From an uncultured Clostridia bacterium (GTDB lineage: Bacteria; Bacillota; Clostridia; Christensenellales; Borkfalkiaceae), in assembly GCA_947625865.1 (NCBI GenBank), contig CANQQD010000001.1:100465-164464 (forward strand): 64,000 bases of DNA, written 5' to 3'. How positions within the stretch are numbered: the stretch's first letter is position 1; every line of letters begins with the position of its first letter. Under the pieces are notes generated by a model. The model did no database searches. It saw only the letters and a list, made by a program, of their open reading frames with translations, and had not been told where the DNA came from. Of this stretch, positions 1 to 8,577 are shown piece after piece. The translations under genes and the position numbers were made by a program.

Positions 1-772
1 AGCCCGCGGCAAAGCGCGAAAATTCGGTGTTATCCAGCGACATAAGCCCCACAGCCACCGTATAGAGGTCCTTGTTTTTCAAGAGCAGCTTGGGCAGAAT
101 GAAGTCCGACCACGGCCACACGAAGGACGAAAGGAGAGTGTAGACTATCATCGGGGCTGCGAGCGGCAGGGTTATTTTAACGAAGATTTTGAAGTTGGAG
201 GCCCCGTCTATCCTCGCCGCCTCGTCTATGGAGACGGAGATGGTGTCGAAGAAGCCCTTTTGCGTGAGATAGCCCATAGGCGCGCCCGCCGAGTAGATCA
301 TTATAAGCCCCCACTGCTGGTTTATGAGGTTGAACTGCGTCATTAAAATGTACACCGCCGTCATTGTCATAAACGAGGGGAACATTCCCAGAACCAAAGT
401 TGTTTTCATCATCGCCTTGCGGCTTTTGAAGCGGAAGCGGGACATACAGTACGCCGTTAAAATGGTGAGCGTGGTGCCTATGAGGCTGGACATAAGCGAT
501 ATAAAAAGCGTGTTCCCGAACCAGCGCGGGTAGTTGTACATTCCCGTATCTGTGAACAGTTTTATAAAGCTGTCGAAGCTGTACGACGTGGGGAAAAACC
601 CCTTGAAGGAGTATATGGAACCGGTCTTTGAAAAGGACGCCAGCACGAGCCAGAGTATGGGGAACAGGAATATAAAGCAGACGGCGAGAATTATAAGATA
701 GGTGATTGCCGCACCGAACAGCTTTTTGGGCTTTATCGTTCTTTTTCCCATTGCGGTATTTGCTTTGCTCAT
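1..772 (-). CDS. malG: Maltodextrin ABC transporter permease, MalG-like (3' end beyond window)
   Basis: Inner permease of a carbohydrate ABC importer, acting in the cytoplasmic membrane. The ORF track misses it because its stop lies off the left edge. Reading the minus strand from ATG at 772 gives MSKANTAMGKRTIKPKKLFG, then an N-terminal membrane segment, the MalG-like stretch LVLGMFPSFMTMTAVYILM, and the ATPase-contact EAA loop (DEAARIDGASNFKIFVKITLPLA). These match the second MalG in this window closely in layout. The start ATG overlaps the malF stop as ATGA (4 nt), and AGGAGG lies upstream inside malF, so translation is coupled. The last gene seen in the first transporter operon. No ATPase gene follows within the window. 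Identification is firm; the exact sugar is inferred from neighbouring GH13 genes. Confidence 0.93.
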   Translation of the reverse strand, partial: MSKANTAMGKRTIKPKKLFGAAITYLIILAVCFIFLFPILWLVLASFSKTGSIYSFKGFFPTSYSFDSFIKLFTDTGMYNYPRWFGNTLFISLMSSLIGTTLTILTAYCMSRFRFKSRKAMMKTTLVLGMFPSFMTMTAVYILMTQFNLINQQWGLIMIYSAGAPMGYLTQKGFFDTISVSIDEAARIDGASNFKIFVKITLPLAAPMIVYTLLSSFVWPWSDFILPKLLLKNKDLYTVAVGLMSLDNTEFSRFAAG

Positions 773-2202
773 TGATATGTTTCCTCCTGTTTATACGAGG
801 GCGACATAACATAAACGGCAAGCGAGATTATGGATGTAACTATAAATATGATTATGCTTATAGCCGCGCCTATCGAATAGTAGTTGTTGTCTATTGACAT
901 ATTGTAGAGCCAGTTTATCAGAAGGTCGGTGTCGCTTGCGAGGAAGTAGCCGTCCATATACAGCCCGCCGCGGAGGAAGTAGAATATTCCGAAGTTGTTG
1001 AAGTTGGCAATAAACTGCGAAATAAGCACGGGCATTGTGGCAAACAGCACGTATGGAAGGGTTATTTTCACGAATTGCTTCCACGCGCTCGCGCCGTCCA
1101 CCCTCGCCGCCTCATAGAGATCGGTGTTCAGGTTGGAGAGAATACCCGTTGCAAGCAACATTCCGCTGGGGATATTGAGCCATGCGTTCACCATAAGCCC
1201 TATGAGCCGCGCCGTCCACTTTGCGTCGATATCCAAAAATCCTATCGCCGCACCTCCCGCCGAGGTTATCATCTGGTTTATCGGTCCGCCGTAGGAGAAC
1301 ATAAACTTGAAGGCAATGAGGGTTATAAAGCCCGGCACCGCGTAGGCGAGTATGGGGAAGAGCCGCCAGAAGGTCTTGCCCTTTACGCATTTTTTGTTGA
1401 GCAAAAGAGCCAGCCCAAGCCCCGCAAAGTAATTTATAAAGGTGGAAAGCACCGCCCACAGGATATTCCAGCCGAAAATTTTGAAGAACGTGGGCGCAAA
1501 CTGCCCGAGCGTGAGAATTTTGGAAAAGTTTTCAAAGCCCACCCAATCCACGAGCGCGGGCGGCACCACCGCTCCGCCGTAGTTGGTAAAGGCTATGAGT
1601 ATCATAAATATGATGGGCAGAATACTGAATACGCACACGCCGACTATCGGCAAAGCGAGCGCCGTCTTGTGAAAGTTCTTGTCGAGCAGGGAGGAGAGCT
1701 CCTTTTTGAAGCTCTCGGGCTTCTTTAGGGTGTCCGCCGCGCACTGTATCCTGTATGCGTCCTTTATATTGGAAATATAAATTACGATATAAAAGATTAT
1801 GGCGATTATCGACAATATGCCCATGAGAAGCATTATAACCGAATTGTCGCCCTCCACGCCGTACCACGCGTTGCCCTGCTTTACGCCGAGCGTGAAAAAG
1901 CCGATAAAATCCCCCGCTCCCTTCAAAACGAAGTACGCGACAAACGCGATCTGCACCAAAAGATACAATATGCCCTTCGCCCACTGCCTGTATAGAAGCT
2001 GTCCGAGCCCCATGACGAGCATGGAGGCGCACACCTTTCCGTTGCCCTGCGTGAGGATCTCCCTTGCGCCCGAGAATTTGTTTTTCAGTCTTTGGGGCAG
2101 AGTGACGAAAAAGCTTTTGATTTTTTTTGCTTTATCCGAAAAGAAGCCGCGCGTCCGCGATTTTATCTTCCCGAAAAAGCCCGTATATGTTGAGTTTTCC
2201 AT
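769..2202 (-). CDS. malF: Maltodextrin ABC transporter permease, MalF-like
   Basis: Permease partner of the MalG-like gene at the left edge; about 477 aa. It has a long N-terminal cytoplasmic part and two extra membrane helices (GILYLLVQIAFVAYFVLKGA) before the conserved core. The core ends with the EAA motif EAARVDGASAWKQFVKITLPYV and FNNFGIFYFLRGG. The extended N terminus recurs in the second MalF of this window (13009-14538), so it is a shared trait, not an annotation artefact. I moved the start from the GTG at 2211 to the ATG at 2202, because GAGGAGG at 2212-2218 is correctly spaced only for the ATG. The gene starts 15 nt after the binding-protein stop and overlaps malG by 4 nt. Cytoplasmic membrane; substrate inferred as maltodextrin. 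Confidence 0.92.
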   Translation of the reverse strand: MENSTYTGFFGKIKSRTRGFFSDKAKKIKSFFVTLPQRLKNKFSGAREILTQGNGKVCASMLVMGLGQLLYRQWAKGILYLLVQIAFVAYFVLKGAGDFIGFFTLGVKQGNAWYGVEGDNSVIMLLMGILSIIAIIFYIVIYISNIKDAYRIQCAADTLKKPESFKKELSSLLDKNFHKTALALPIVGVCVFSILPIIFMILIAFTNYGGAVVPPALVDWVGFENFSKILTLGQFAPTFFKIFGWNILWAVLSTFINYFAGLGLALLLNKKCVKGKTFWRLFPILAYAVPGFITLIAFKFMFSYGGPINQMITSAGGAAIGFLDIDAKWTARLIGLMVNAWLNIPSGMLLATGILSNLNTDLYEAARVDGASAWKQFVKITLPYVLFATMPVLISQFIANFNNFGIFYFLRGGLYMDGYFLASDTDLLINWLYNMSIDNNYYSIGAAISIIIFIVTSIISLAVYVMSPSYKQEETYQ

Positions 2203-2217
2203 ATTCCGCACCTCCTC

Positions 2218-3651
2218 TTATTGCAGGGTGAATATACTGTCGTATATCTGCCCGTCCACCTTTTCAAGGGCAGCCTTTATGCTCTCGAGCGTGCCGTACT
2301 TTACCTCTGCCTGCGGTCTGAAAGCGTCCTTGGCGAGGTCCTGAAACAGGGTCTGCAGTGGCGTCCATATCTGCGCGCTCTCCTTTATGGAGGGCATCAC
2401 CGTGATATTGCCGCTTTCGAGATTGCCGTTTATAACTACGGAAAGCCCGCCCGCCCCGTCGGCGGCGTCTTTTCGCGCGGGGACTATGCCCAGAAGTTCG
2501 TTTCTTCTTTTAATCATATCGTAGCTTGTGGCAAAATCCACGAACGCAAGCGCGGCGTTGGGGCATTTGGTGTATGAGCTTATGGCGTATCCCTGTATGC
2601 CGCCCATCATGTTACTCTCGATAAAGCCCCGGCTCTCGTCCTCCAGATCGCCGCTTGCGGGCAGTTTGGGGATATATGTGGCGCCTAAATTCTCCGATAT
2701 GTATTCGTTTGAATATCCCGCCGCCTTCATTTCGTCCACGAACATCGTATAGACGTCGGGCGTGGTTATAGTGGCGAAAAACTCGCCCGAGGCTATTGCC
2801 GCATACGCGCCCGTGGTCACCGAATCGTCTATACACCTCTCGTCCATCGCCGAGGCGAGCTGTCTTATTATTCTGCCGCCGAGTTCGGCGTTGCCCGCGC
2901 TGTGACCTATATCCGAGGGGTCGGTGTTGTTTTTGCCGAAGGTATAGCCGCCGTAGCTGTAGAGATAGCCGACCGAGAAATAGGGCTCCAAAAAGGAGCG
3001 CATATATCCGAATTTACTGCCGCCGCTGTTGTTTTTTACCTGCTTTGAAAAGCGGTACAGATCCGTCCAGTACTCTATCATGTCGGGCACGCCGTTTTTA
3101 TCGTCGTCCCACTCCGTCTGCCAGTTTTCGGGCAATAAGTCCTTTCTGTAATACAGGAGGGGTCCCTGCACGTTTACGGGCACGCCGAAAATATATTCCT
3201 GTCCCTCCACGTTCTGCGTGTATGCCTGCCAGCCCTTTTGGCTTATTTCATCATAACATTCCAGCTCCTCCACGGGCAGGGGAAGTATGTGCTTGCCCTC
3301 GGGATAGCGCATTATTCTGTCGTTCGCCTGATACAAAACGTCGGGACCGTAGCCGTAGGGTCCGTCGTTTTCGAGGTCGGTATATTGGTCCATATTGGCG
3401 TCCACCGCCTTGACCCCGTACTCCTTATATTTCTCGTTGAAGGCGGAAATCAGCTCCGAGAGATAGCCCTGCTTTATGGCCGTATCGTTTTCGAGCACGC
3501 GCAGAGTTACATTTCTCTCTATTTCGCCCGTAAATTTTTCCGCGCTTCCGCCGTCTGCGCCCGCCGCAATACTGCCGAGTATGCCTATAACTATTATGAC
3601 CGCCAGCAGCAGCGCGGCGTGGGCGAATACCGCCGTAAGATTTTTACCCAT
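2218..3651 (-). CDS. Extracellular sugar-binding protein of ABC transporter (MalE-like), no lipobox
   Basis: Solute-binding protein of family 1, 477 aa, between the GH13 enzyme and MalF, so it is the probable maltodextrin receptor of this importer. Visible features are a hydrophobic N-terminal segment (about residues 8-30), then a binding-protein fold with SELISAFNEKYKEYGVK, an aromatic-rich middle (YFSVGYLYSYGGYTFGK) and a C-terminal ALAFVDFATSYDMIKRRNELLG helix. Unlike MalE at 14610-15917, there is no cysteine after the signal segment. It is therefore either cleaved by signal peptidase I near AAGA or kept as an N-terminal anchor. AGGAGGAG precedes the ATG at 3651, and the start overlaps the upstream GH13 gene by 8 nt. 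Family assignment is good; substrate is inferred. Confidence 0.85.
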   Translation of the reverse strand: MGKNLTAVFAHAALLLAVIIVIGILGSIAAGADGGSAEKFTGEIERNVTLRVLENDTAIKQGYLSELISAFNEKYKEYGVKAVDANMDQYTDLENDGPYGYGPDVLYQANDRIMRYPEGKHILPLPVEELECYDEISQKGWQAYTQNVEGQEYIFGVPVNVQGPLLYYRKDLLPENWQTEWDDDKNGVPDMIEYWTDLYRFSKQVKNNSGGSKFGYMRSFLEPYFSVGYLYSYGGYTFGKNNTDPSDIGHSAGNAELGGRIIRQLASAMDERCIDDSVTTGAYAAIASGEFFATITTPDVYTMFVDEMKAAGYSNEYISENLGATYIPKLPASGDLEDESRGFIESNMMGGIQGYAISSYTKCPNAALAFVDFATSYDMIKRRNELLGIVPARKDAADGAGGLSVVINGNLESGNITVMPSIKESAQIWTPLQTLFQDLAKDAFRPQAEVKYGTLESIKAALEKVDGQIYDSIFTLQ

Positions 3652-5359
3652 TTACTCCTCCTTTTGCGGCCTTTACGGCCTCTATCACGAAGCCCTCCTG
3701 CGCCAACACCCCGCCCCCGAGGTTATGGGAGAGCAAAACGCGCCCCTCGGGCGTAAACGGCTTGCCGTCGCCGTTGTTTACGGTGAGCCGTATTTTGTTT
3801 TTCAAAACTCTCTCCAAAACAAACATTCCGTTTTCCGCCCCGAACGAGATGTCCCCCTCCGTTATCTCCCTTCTTTTCCTCAGCTGTCCGAGACGGACAA
3901 TTATCCTGCGCAGGCGGGTATTTCTCCTGCCCTCCCACACCATTGTCCTGCGGCAGTCGGGATCGTAGCCGCCCTCCAAGGGCACTTCCGTCCCGTAGTA
4001 AATACAGGGCGCGCCCGTGTGCATATATATGACGGCGAGAGCGCATACGAGTTTATTTATATCCCTGCCCGCAACCGTATAAAATCTGTGCGTATCGTGA
4101 CTGTCGAGAAGGTTGAGCATCATCGAATTTACCTGACGCGTGTTCCGCACATACAGCCCGCCGAGCTTATCGGCAAAGCCTCGGGCGTCGAGGACGCCGT
4201 TTACAAAGTAGTCGAGGCACGCCTTTGTGAGGGCGTAATTCATAATGCCGTCGAACTGGTCGCCGCGCAGATAGGGGTATGAGTCGTGCCAGTTCTCCCC
4301 GAGGATAACGCAGTCGGGCTTGACGGCTTTTACAGCCTTTCTGAACGACCGCCAGTAGTCGTGGGAGACCTCGTCCGACACGTCCAGTCTCCAGCCGTCT
4401 ATATCGAATTCCCTTATCCAATATGTGGCAATGCCGTTCAAAAAATTCTGCACCTCGGGGTTGGACGTGTTGAATTTGGGCATATATTTGCATAAACTGA
4501 AATATTCGTAGTTTGCCCTTTCGGAGTCTATCCCGTCGCCGTCTATTATAAACCACCCGAAATAGGGTGAATTTTTGCCCTTTTCCACAACGTCTTTGAA
4601 CTGCGCAAGATTTTCGCTGCAGTGGTTGAACACCGCGTCCAGAATAATTTTCATCCCGCGGCGGTGCGCCTCCTCCGTAAGCCTTTCAAACGCCTCTCTT
4701 CCGCCGAACATCCCGTCCACCGAATAGTAGTCGCTTATGTCGTACTTGTGGTTGGAGACGGACTTGAATATCGGCGTCAGATACAGCGCGTTTACCCCGA
4801 GCCGTCTGAGATAATCCAGCTTTAAGGTTATCCCGTCCAGATCGCCGCCCGCAAAGCTCTTGGGGTTGGGGATCCTGCCCCATCTGAGATTTATATAGCC
4901 GTCGTCCTTCGTAATACTCGCACGGCAGAACCTGTCTACGAATATCTCGTAAAAGACGGCGTCTTTCATCCAGTCCACCGTACCCATTATATCCGCATAA
5001 TTTATGTAAGGCAACTGGAAGGAATTATAGTAGGCAAGCTTATAGTCGTAGTCTGCGGTCAAGCCGTCCTCCGAAAAATACCAGACCTGCCCCTTATAGA
5101 CCAATTGAAATATGTAAACAAACCTGACGTCCTTTATTTTGAGCTTTGCGGTGTAGTAAACAAAGCTGCCGTCCGAAAACGCGGGCGTCAGATCTGATTT
5201 TTTGCGTTTTTTATAGTAGTCATACTTGTTGCCGTAGATCACGGATACGGAGTCGAACGTATCCTCCGCGGCGCACCTGAGCATAAGCTGCACGGTGTGG
5301 GGGTCTAAGGCATAGCAATATTGGCTGTCCTGTATGTGCAAAATAGCCTGTTTATTCAT
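3644..5359 (-). CDS. GH13 neopullulanase / cyclomaltodextrinase-like alpha-glucosidase
   Basis: Cytoplasmic GH13 enzyme of about 571 aa, probably cutting imported maltodextrins or cyclodextrins. Residues 1-120 resemble a CBM34-like N domain, then the (beta/alpha)8 barrel. GH13 catalytic motifs are DGWRLDVSDEV (nucleophile Asp about 326), LGENWHD (acid/base Glu about 355) and LLDSHDTHR (Asp about 422). The MPKFNT motif near residue 293 is typical of the neopullulanase subgroup (GH13_20). There is no signal peptide. The ORF track starts at 5458, but AAGGAG sits just upstream of the ATG at 5359, and the extra 33 residues overlap the divergent lacI. First gene of the operon, overlapping the binding protein by 8 nt. 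It could equally be called maltogenic amylase; subgroup assignment is moderate. Confidence 0.9.
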   Translation of the reverse strand: MNKQAILHIQDSQYCYALDPHTVQLMLRCAAEDTFDSVSVIYGNKYDYYKKRKKSDLTPAFSDGSFVYYTAKLKIKDVRFVYIFQLVYKGQVWYFSEDGLTADYDYKLAYYNSFQLPYINYADIMGTVDWMKDAVFYEIFVDRFCRASITKDDGYINLRWGRIPNPKSFAGGDLDGITLKLDYLRRLGVNALYLTPIFKSVSNHKYDISDYYSVDGMFGGREAFERLTEEAHRRGMKIILDAVFNHCSENLAQFKDVVEKGKNSPYFGWFIIDGDGIDSERANYEYFSLCKYMPKFNTSNPEVQNFLNGIATYWIREFDIDGWRLDVSDEVSHDYWRSFRKAVKAVKPDCVILGENWHDSYPYLRGDQFDGIMNYALTKACLDYFVNGVLDARGFADKLGGLYVRNTRQVNSMMLNLLDSHDTHRFYTVAGRDINKLVCALAVIYMHTGAPCIYYGTEVPLEGGYDPDCRRTMVWEGRRNTRLRRIIVRLGQLRKRREITEGDISFGAENGMFVLERVLKNKIRLTVNNGDGKPFTPEGRVLLSHNLGGGVLAQEGFVIEAVKAAKGGVNG

Positions 5360-5375
5360 ATAGGCTCCTTTTAAA

Positions 5376-5404
5376 TTGACAAAAGCGTTTAATTCTGTTA
5401 TACT
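5376..5404 (+). promoter_or_regulatory. Sigma-A promoter of first lacI gene
   Basis: TTGACA (5376-5381), a 17-nt spacer and TATACT (5399-5404) form a near-consensus promoter reading right. The expected transcription start is about 5410-5412, only a few bases before the ATG at 5415. The spacer holds AAAGCGTTT, which might be an operator half, but that is weak. Confidence 0.85.
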
Positions 5405-5414
5405 GAACGGCGCT

Positions 5415-6239
5415 ATGACAGACGGCGTCCAGAACAACAAAGTGAAAAAACCCACCAACCGCGACGTTGCCCGACTTGCGGGCGTTTCGGTTGCAACCGT
5501 TTCCTACATAATCAATGGCAGGGAGGACATGCGCATCTCCGAGGCGACCAAGAAAAAGGTGTATCAGGCGATAAACTTTTTGAACTATACGCCCAACCCC
5601 TACGCCGTGGGGCTGAATACAAACCAGCTCAGAAGCATAGTAGTTCGCTCTTCCGGGGGAGTATCCCCCCTCACGGAAATGGAGATTATGCACTTTATGC
5701 ACACATTCAACAGAGTGTGTGAAGAAAACGGATATAGTCTGAACTATTCCATGGACAAGCGCGCCGCCAAAATCGCGGCAAGCGCATGCATTTGCTTCGA
5801 TATGTCCAACGACGAATTCCACAGCCTTGCGGACGAAAACTTTATCCCCGTGATTGCCGTCGACAGCCTTGTGAACGACCCCGTTTTCTATCAGATAACG
5901 GCAGACTACGGCAAAGCGCGAAATATGGCAAGGGAAAGGTTCGGCGACGATTTTTGCTACGTGTGCATCGAGCCGTGCAACGCGGAGACAAAAAAAGCTG
6001 TTTTAAACACTTTTAAAAACGTTGTGTTTTTATCCAACATATCCGACGCGGGAAATATCCGCTGCCCGAACATACTTCTTACGCAGCCGTCGCTCACAGA
6101 CCTGTTCGCGGGCAGGGGCTTTGAAATTTTGCTCTATGAAGAGAGCAGCCGTCGCCGCCCCGTCTGCGCAATGGAGTGCATAAATAAGGCGTTGAACCGG
6201 CTGAACGTAGCCGACGAGGAACACTTTATAACTCTTTGA
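5415..6239 (+). CDS. LacI-family transcriptional regulator (short effector domain)
   Basis: DNA-binding repressor, 274 aa, transcribed divergently from the GH13/transporter operon and probably its regulator. The N terminus carries a full LacI helix-turn-helix (NRDVARLAGVSVATVSYIINGR) and hinge region. The rest is about 60 residues shorter than a usual LacI protein, and the periplasmic-binding-like core is degenerate. The second lobe motif that usually reads like DDISVMGFDD is absent. I placed the start at the ATG at 5415. The ORF-track start (TTG at 5376) is itself the -35 box of the promoter, so it cannot be translated from that promoter. No Shine-Dalgarno precedes 5415, and the mRNA is probably leaderless. 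Ends at a bidirectional terminator. Confidence 0.88.
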   Translation: MTDGVQNNKVKKPTNRDVARLAGVSVATVSYIINGREDMRISEATKKKVYQAINFLNYTPNPYAVGLNTNQLRSIVVRSSGGVSPLTEMEIMHFMHTFNRVCEENGYSLNYSMDKRAAKIAASACICFDMSNDEFHSLADENFIPVIAVDSLVNDPVFYQITADYGKARNMARERFGDDFCYVCIEPCNAETKKAVLNTFKNVVFLSNISDAGNIRCPNILLTQPSLTDLFAGRGFEILLYEESSRRRPVCAMECINKALNRLNVADEEHFITL

Positions 6240-6259
6240 AAATTCAACAAAAATAATTC

Positions 6260-6296
6260 AGCTCCCGCCGCCACAGGACGGCGGGAGCTTTTTTAT
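6260..6296. terminator. Bidirectional intrinsic terminator
   Basis: An 11-bp stem AGCTCCCGCCG/CGGCGGGAGCT with an 8-nt loop, followed by TTTTTTA on the plus strand and preceded by an A-rich run that gives a U-rich tail on the minus strand. It separates the convergent lacI and lipoprotein genes. Confidence 0.9.
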
Positions 6297-6322
6297 TGTT
6301 GCGTTTATATGCGCCAACTCAA

Positions 6323-8239
6323 TTATGCATTGTAGAAGTCTATCTTGCCGGTTTCAATCGTGTATACGATTTTATATTTGCCAGCCGTGGTGCAGCCGAA
6401 GTCCGCGCCGAAACTTTCAACTTTTGTAAATTTGGAGTTAGCGTCGCCCGCAGTGCCCATATCGTCATATGCATGATATTCTCCGTCGCCCTCGGTAGCT
6501 CCCTTGGGATAAACTCTGATACCAAACTGCATTGCAACTGCGCCTACCGTAAAGGTGAACTCGTAAGACTTTTGGTCTGTGGAAAGCTTAAATTTGTAAA
6601 GTGCGCTGAAGTTGTGCTCCCAATTGTTAATACCCTGTCCTACAAGATATATATCCAACGTGTCGGGGCTGTTTGTATTCTTTTTGAATGTAATTATCTT
6701 CGAATAGCCGTCGATTGTTATATCGTAGTAGCCTGCCGTTACAACCTTTATGTTGTTATCGGTAAAACTTACCATTTCAAAGGCTGCGCCGGGTTTATTG
6801 GTGTAGTCGAACTGATACAGATTGCCTGCCGTGTTGTCCGTTGTGGGAGTTTCCCCTGCGGCGCAAGCGCGTATCTGAATCGTCTGACCAGCTTCAAGCT
6901 GTTTGGTTATGGTGAACTTGCCGGCATTCCTGCCCGTACCCTCAATCAACTTATAGTTTTCGGGGGATTTTACAAATTCATTCCAAGCTCCGTTTGCTCC
7001 TATGTTGCCGTCCAGATAATAATCCATTGCCGTTGCTTCGCATGCGGTGTATTTTACGGAAAGTCTTTTAACTTCTTCGCTCGCACTGTCATAGGTGAAA
7101 TCATATCTGCCGTCTGCCTTGGTTTTTATATTGGAACTGCCCGATTTTTCTACATATTCCAGGCTTTCGTCCGTAAGGTTGATATTCTTTATGTACGGCG
7201 CGGCGCTCGTTGTTTTCTTGGTCTTGGTGCCGTCGTCCGCGGTAGTGATTTTTGTTACGCCCGTGTGGAACATAATTTGGTCGTTTGCTTTAAGCCATAC
7301 GGATATGGAGTATATATCTCCGTCCTTTGACATTCTTGTGGAGTTGTTGAACAGGTCGCCCCACGCGGTAATATACTGCCCCTTTATATAGAAGTTTTTA
7401 ACAGTAACATCTGTTTCCAGAACGTCTCCGTTGCGCACCCAGGTTATCGTGTCATAAGTGCCCATATTATAGCTTTCTTTGGTAGCCTCGGTGTAGTACG
7501 GGTCTTTGGTATCGTAGTAGTCGTCGCCGGGATAAGTTGTTAAAGTAAGAGTGTAATTGCCCGCCGTTTCTACTTTTATATTGGTCTTTTTTGCGCTGTC
7601 GGAATAAGGGCTGCCCTCACCCGAAAATGCCGCCGTACCGTCTTCAAGTTTTGTTACGGGAAGATATCCGAATCCGCGTTGGTTGTGCCAATCTTTATCG
7701 ATAGCGAATTGGAACACGTCGTCTTTCATCAAGTCGAGAGTGATGGTATACTCGTTTTTACCTTCTGTTTTGGTAAGTTTATGCTCGTCAGAAGTTGCTT
7801 TGCCCCAATCGGAAGTAAACATAAGCTGGCTTGTACCCGAACCTACTATGTAAAAATCACGCGTATCTTCCTGTTGCTTTGTAAAACCAGCAAAAACCGA
7901 TGTATCTTCATTTATAATTTTGGTAAAATCGAATTCCACCGATTTGGTAGGCGTGGCATACCATTTCATAAATTCATAGCCGCCCTCTTTTTCGGGAATA
8001 TATTCGGTTAAGGTTGTACCTCTTTCCACGCGCTCCTCTTTGAGTTTGGACATTTGGCTTACGTCCGTGGTGCCGGTTGCATCGTACCATGTAACGGCAA
8101 CTTTCCCGTCGTCGGGCGGTGTGGGGTTGTTCCCATTGGAGTTTCCGCCCTGACTATCGCCACCGCCGCATGCGGCAAGCAAAATCAGGCAGACAGTAAA
8201 AACTCCAAAAAGGAACGCTGTCAAAATTTTCTTTTTCAT
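6323..8239 (-). CDS. Surface lipoprotein with InlB-type repeat and starch-binding-like modules
   Basis: Predicted surface lipoprotein, 638 aa. A signal peptide ends in the lipobox LLAAC, followed by a Gly/Asn/Ser-rich linker. Residues about 45-120 look like an InlB B-repeat (Listeria-Bacteroides repeat: GGYEFMKWYATPTKSVEFDF). The remainder is a string of beta-sandwich-like modules, each opening with patterns such as FYIVGSG, FYIKGQYITAWGD, YYLDGNIGANGAWNE and IYLVGQGINNWEH. These resemble SusE/SusF-type or CBM starch-binding modules. No catalytic motif is visible. Its position between the maltodextrin operons suggests it captures starch or maltodextrin at the cell surface. It has its own TTGACA/TATAAT promoter with two palindromic operators, and AGGAGG before the ATG. 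Lipoprotein status is sure; ligand is inferred. Confidence 0.8.
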   Translation of the reverse strand: MKKKILTAFLFGVFTVCLILLAACGGGDSQGGNSNGNNPTPPDDGKVAVTWYDATGTTDVSQMSKLKEERVERGTTLTEYIPEKEGGYEFMKWYATPTKSVEFDFTKIINEDTSVFAGFTKQQEDTRDFYIVGSGTSQLMFTSDWGKATSDEHKLTKTEGKNEYTITLDLMKDDVFQFAIDKDWHNQRGFGYLPVTKLEDGTAAFSGEGSPYSDSAKKTNIKVETAGNYTLTLTTYPGDDYYDTKDPYYTEATKESYNMGTYDTITWVRNGDVLETDVTVKNFYIKGQYITAWGDLFNNSTRMSKDGDIYSISVWLKANDQIMFHTGVTKITTADDGTKTKKTTSAAPYIKNINLTDESLEYVEKSGSSNIKTKADGRYDFTYDSASEEVKRLSVKYTACEATAMDYYLDGNIGANGAWNEFVKSPENYKLIEGTGRNAGKFTITKQLEAGQTIQIRACAAGETPTTDNTAGNLYQFDYTNKPGAAFEMVSFTDNNIKVVTAGYYDITIDGYSKIITFKKNTNSPDTLDIYLVGQGINNWEHNFSALYKFKLSTDQKSYEFTFTVGAVAMQFGIRVYPKGATEGDGEYHAYDDMGTAGDANSKFTKVESFGADFGCTTAGKYKIVYTIETGKIDFYNA

Positions 8240-8263
8240 GTGATTCCTCCTATTATTTGTTAC

Positions 8264-8275
8264 TTAACCTGTTAA
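8264..8275. promoter_or_regulatory. Palindromic operator TTAAC-CT-GTTAA
   Basis: Inverted repeat in the 5' leader of the lipoprotein gene, 34 bp centre-to-centre from a stronger copy at 8296-8311. The pair looks like a two-site repressor target. The cognate protein is not identified; either LacI protein in the window is possible. Confidence 0.55.
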
Positions 8276-8295
8276 CCAAAACTTTAAAAAATAAT

Positions 8296-8311
8296 GCTTA
8301 ACTTGTTAAGC
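8296..8311. promoter_or_regulatory. Palindromic operator GCTTAAC-TT-GTTAAGC
   Basis: A perfect 7-bp inverted repeat with a 2-nt centre, immediately downstream of the -10 box, so it covers the transcription start of the lipoprotein gene. It shares the TTAAC-NN-GTTAA core with 8264-8275. Confidence 0.65.
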
Positions 8312-8317
8312 AATTAA

Positions 8318-8347
8318 ATTATAGCAGTAGCGTGCGTATTTTGTCAA
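8318..8347 (-). promoter_or_regulatory. Sigma-A promoter of surface lipoprotein gene
   Basis: On the minus strand TTGACA (8347-8342), an 18-nt spacer and TATAAT (8323-8318). Transcription would start near 8311, giving a leader of about 70 nt that contains both palindromes and ends in AGGAGG. Confidence 0.9.
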
Positions 8348-8494
8348 TACCTTTTCCGAAAAAAGTTTATAATTTTTATTTTTTGTTAATTTCTAACAAA
8401 CGATACGGGCACGCAGCATAACCGCCCGTCCTTTACACAAGGACGGGCACAATTTTTCTAATTTCGGACCGGGACGGCAAGGCGGGCCGCATAT

Positions 8495-8533
8495 ATAAAT
8501 GACCGGACAGCAAGCAGCCGGCCGGTCATTTAT
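8495..8533 (-). terminator. Stem-loop after malK, probable terminator
   Basis: A perfect 12-bp inverted repeat, ATAAATGACCGG/CCGGTCATTTAT, lies 45 bp after the malK stop. A U-tract is poor in the minus direction, so it may work as an mRNA 3' end or processing structure. A second hairpin (GCCCGTCC/GGACGGGC, about 8424-8449) follows. Confidence 0.6.
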
Positions 8534-8577
8534 AAAAAATAAGGAGATTGATGAACTGTATAAGCTATATAAGTGAT

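Noticed and set aside
177-821. 214-aa minus-strand ORF at the left edge
   Set aside because: It is in the wrong frame relative to the MalG reading (1-772), which gives a recognisable permease; the 214-aa product is arginine/histidine-rich with no domain.
5376-5414. TTG start of the first LacI at 5376
   Set aside because: TTGACA at this position is the -35 box of a near-consensus promoter, and no Shine-Dalgarno lies upstream; the family start fits 5415.
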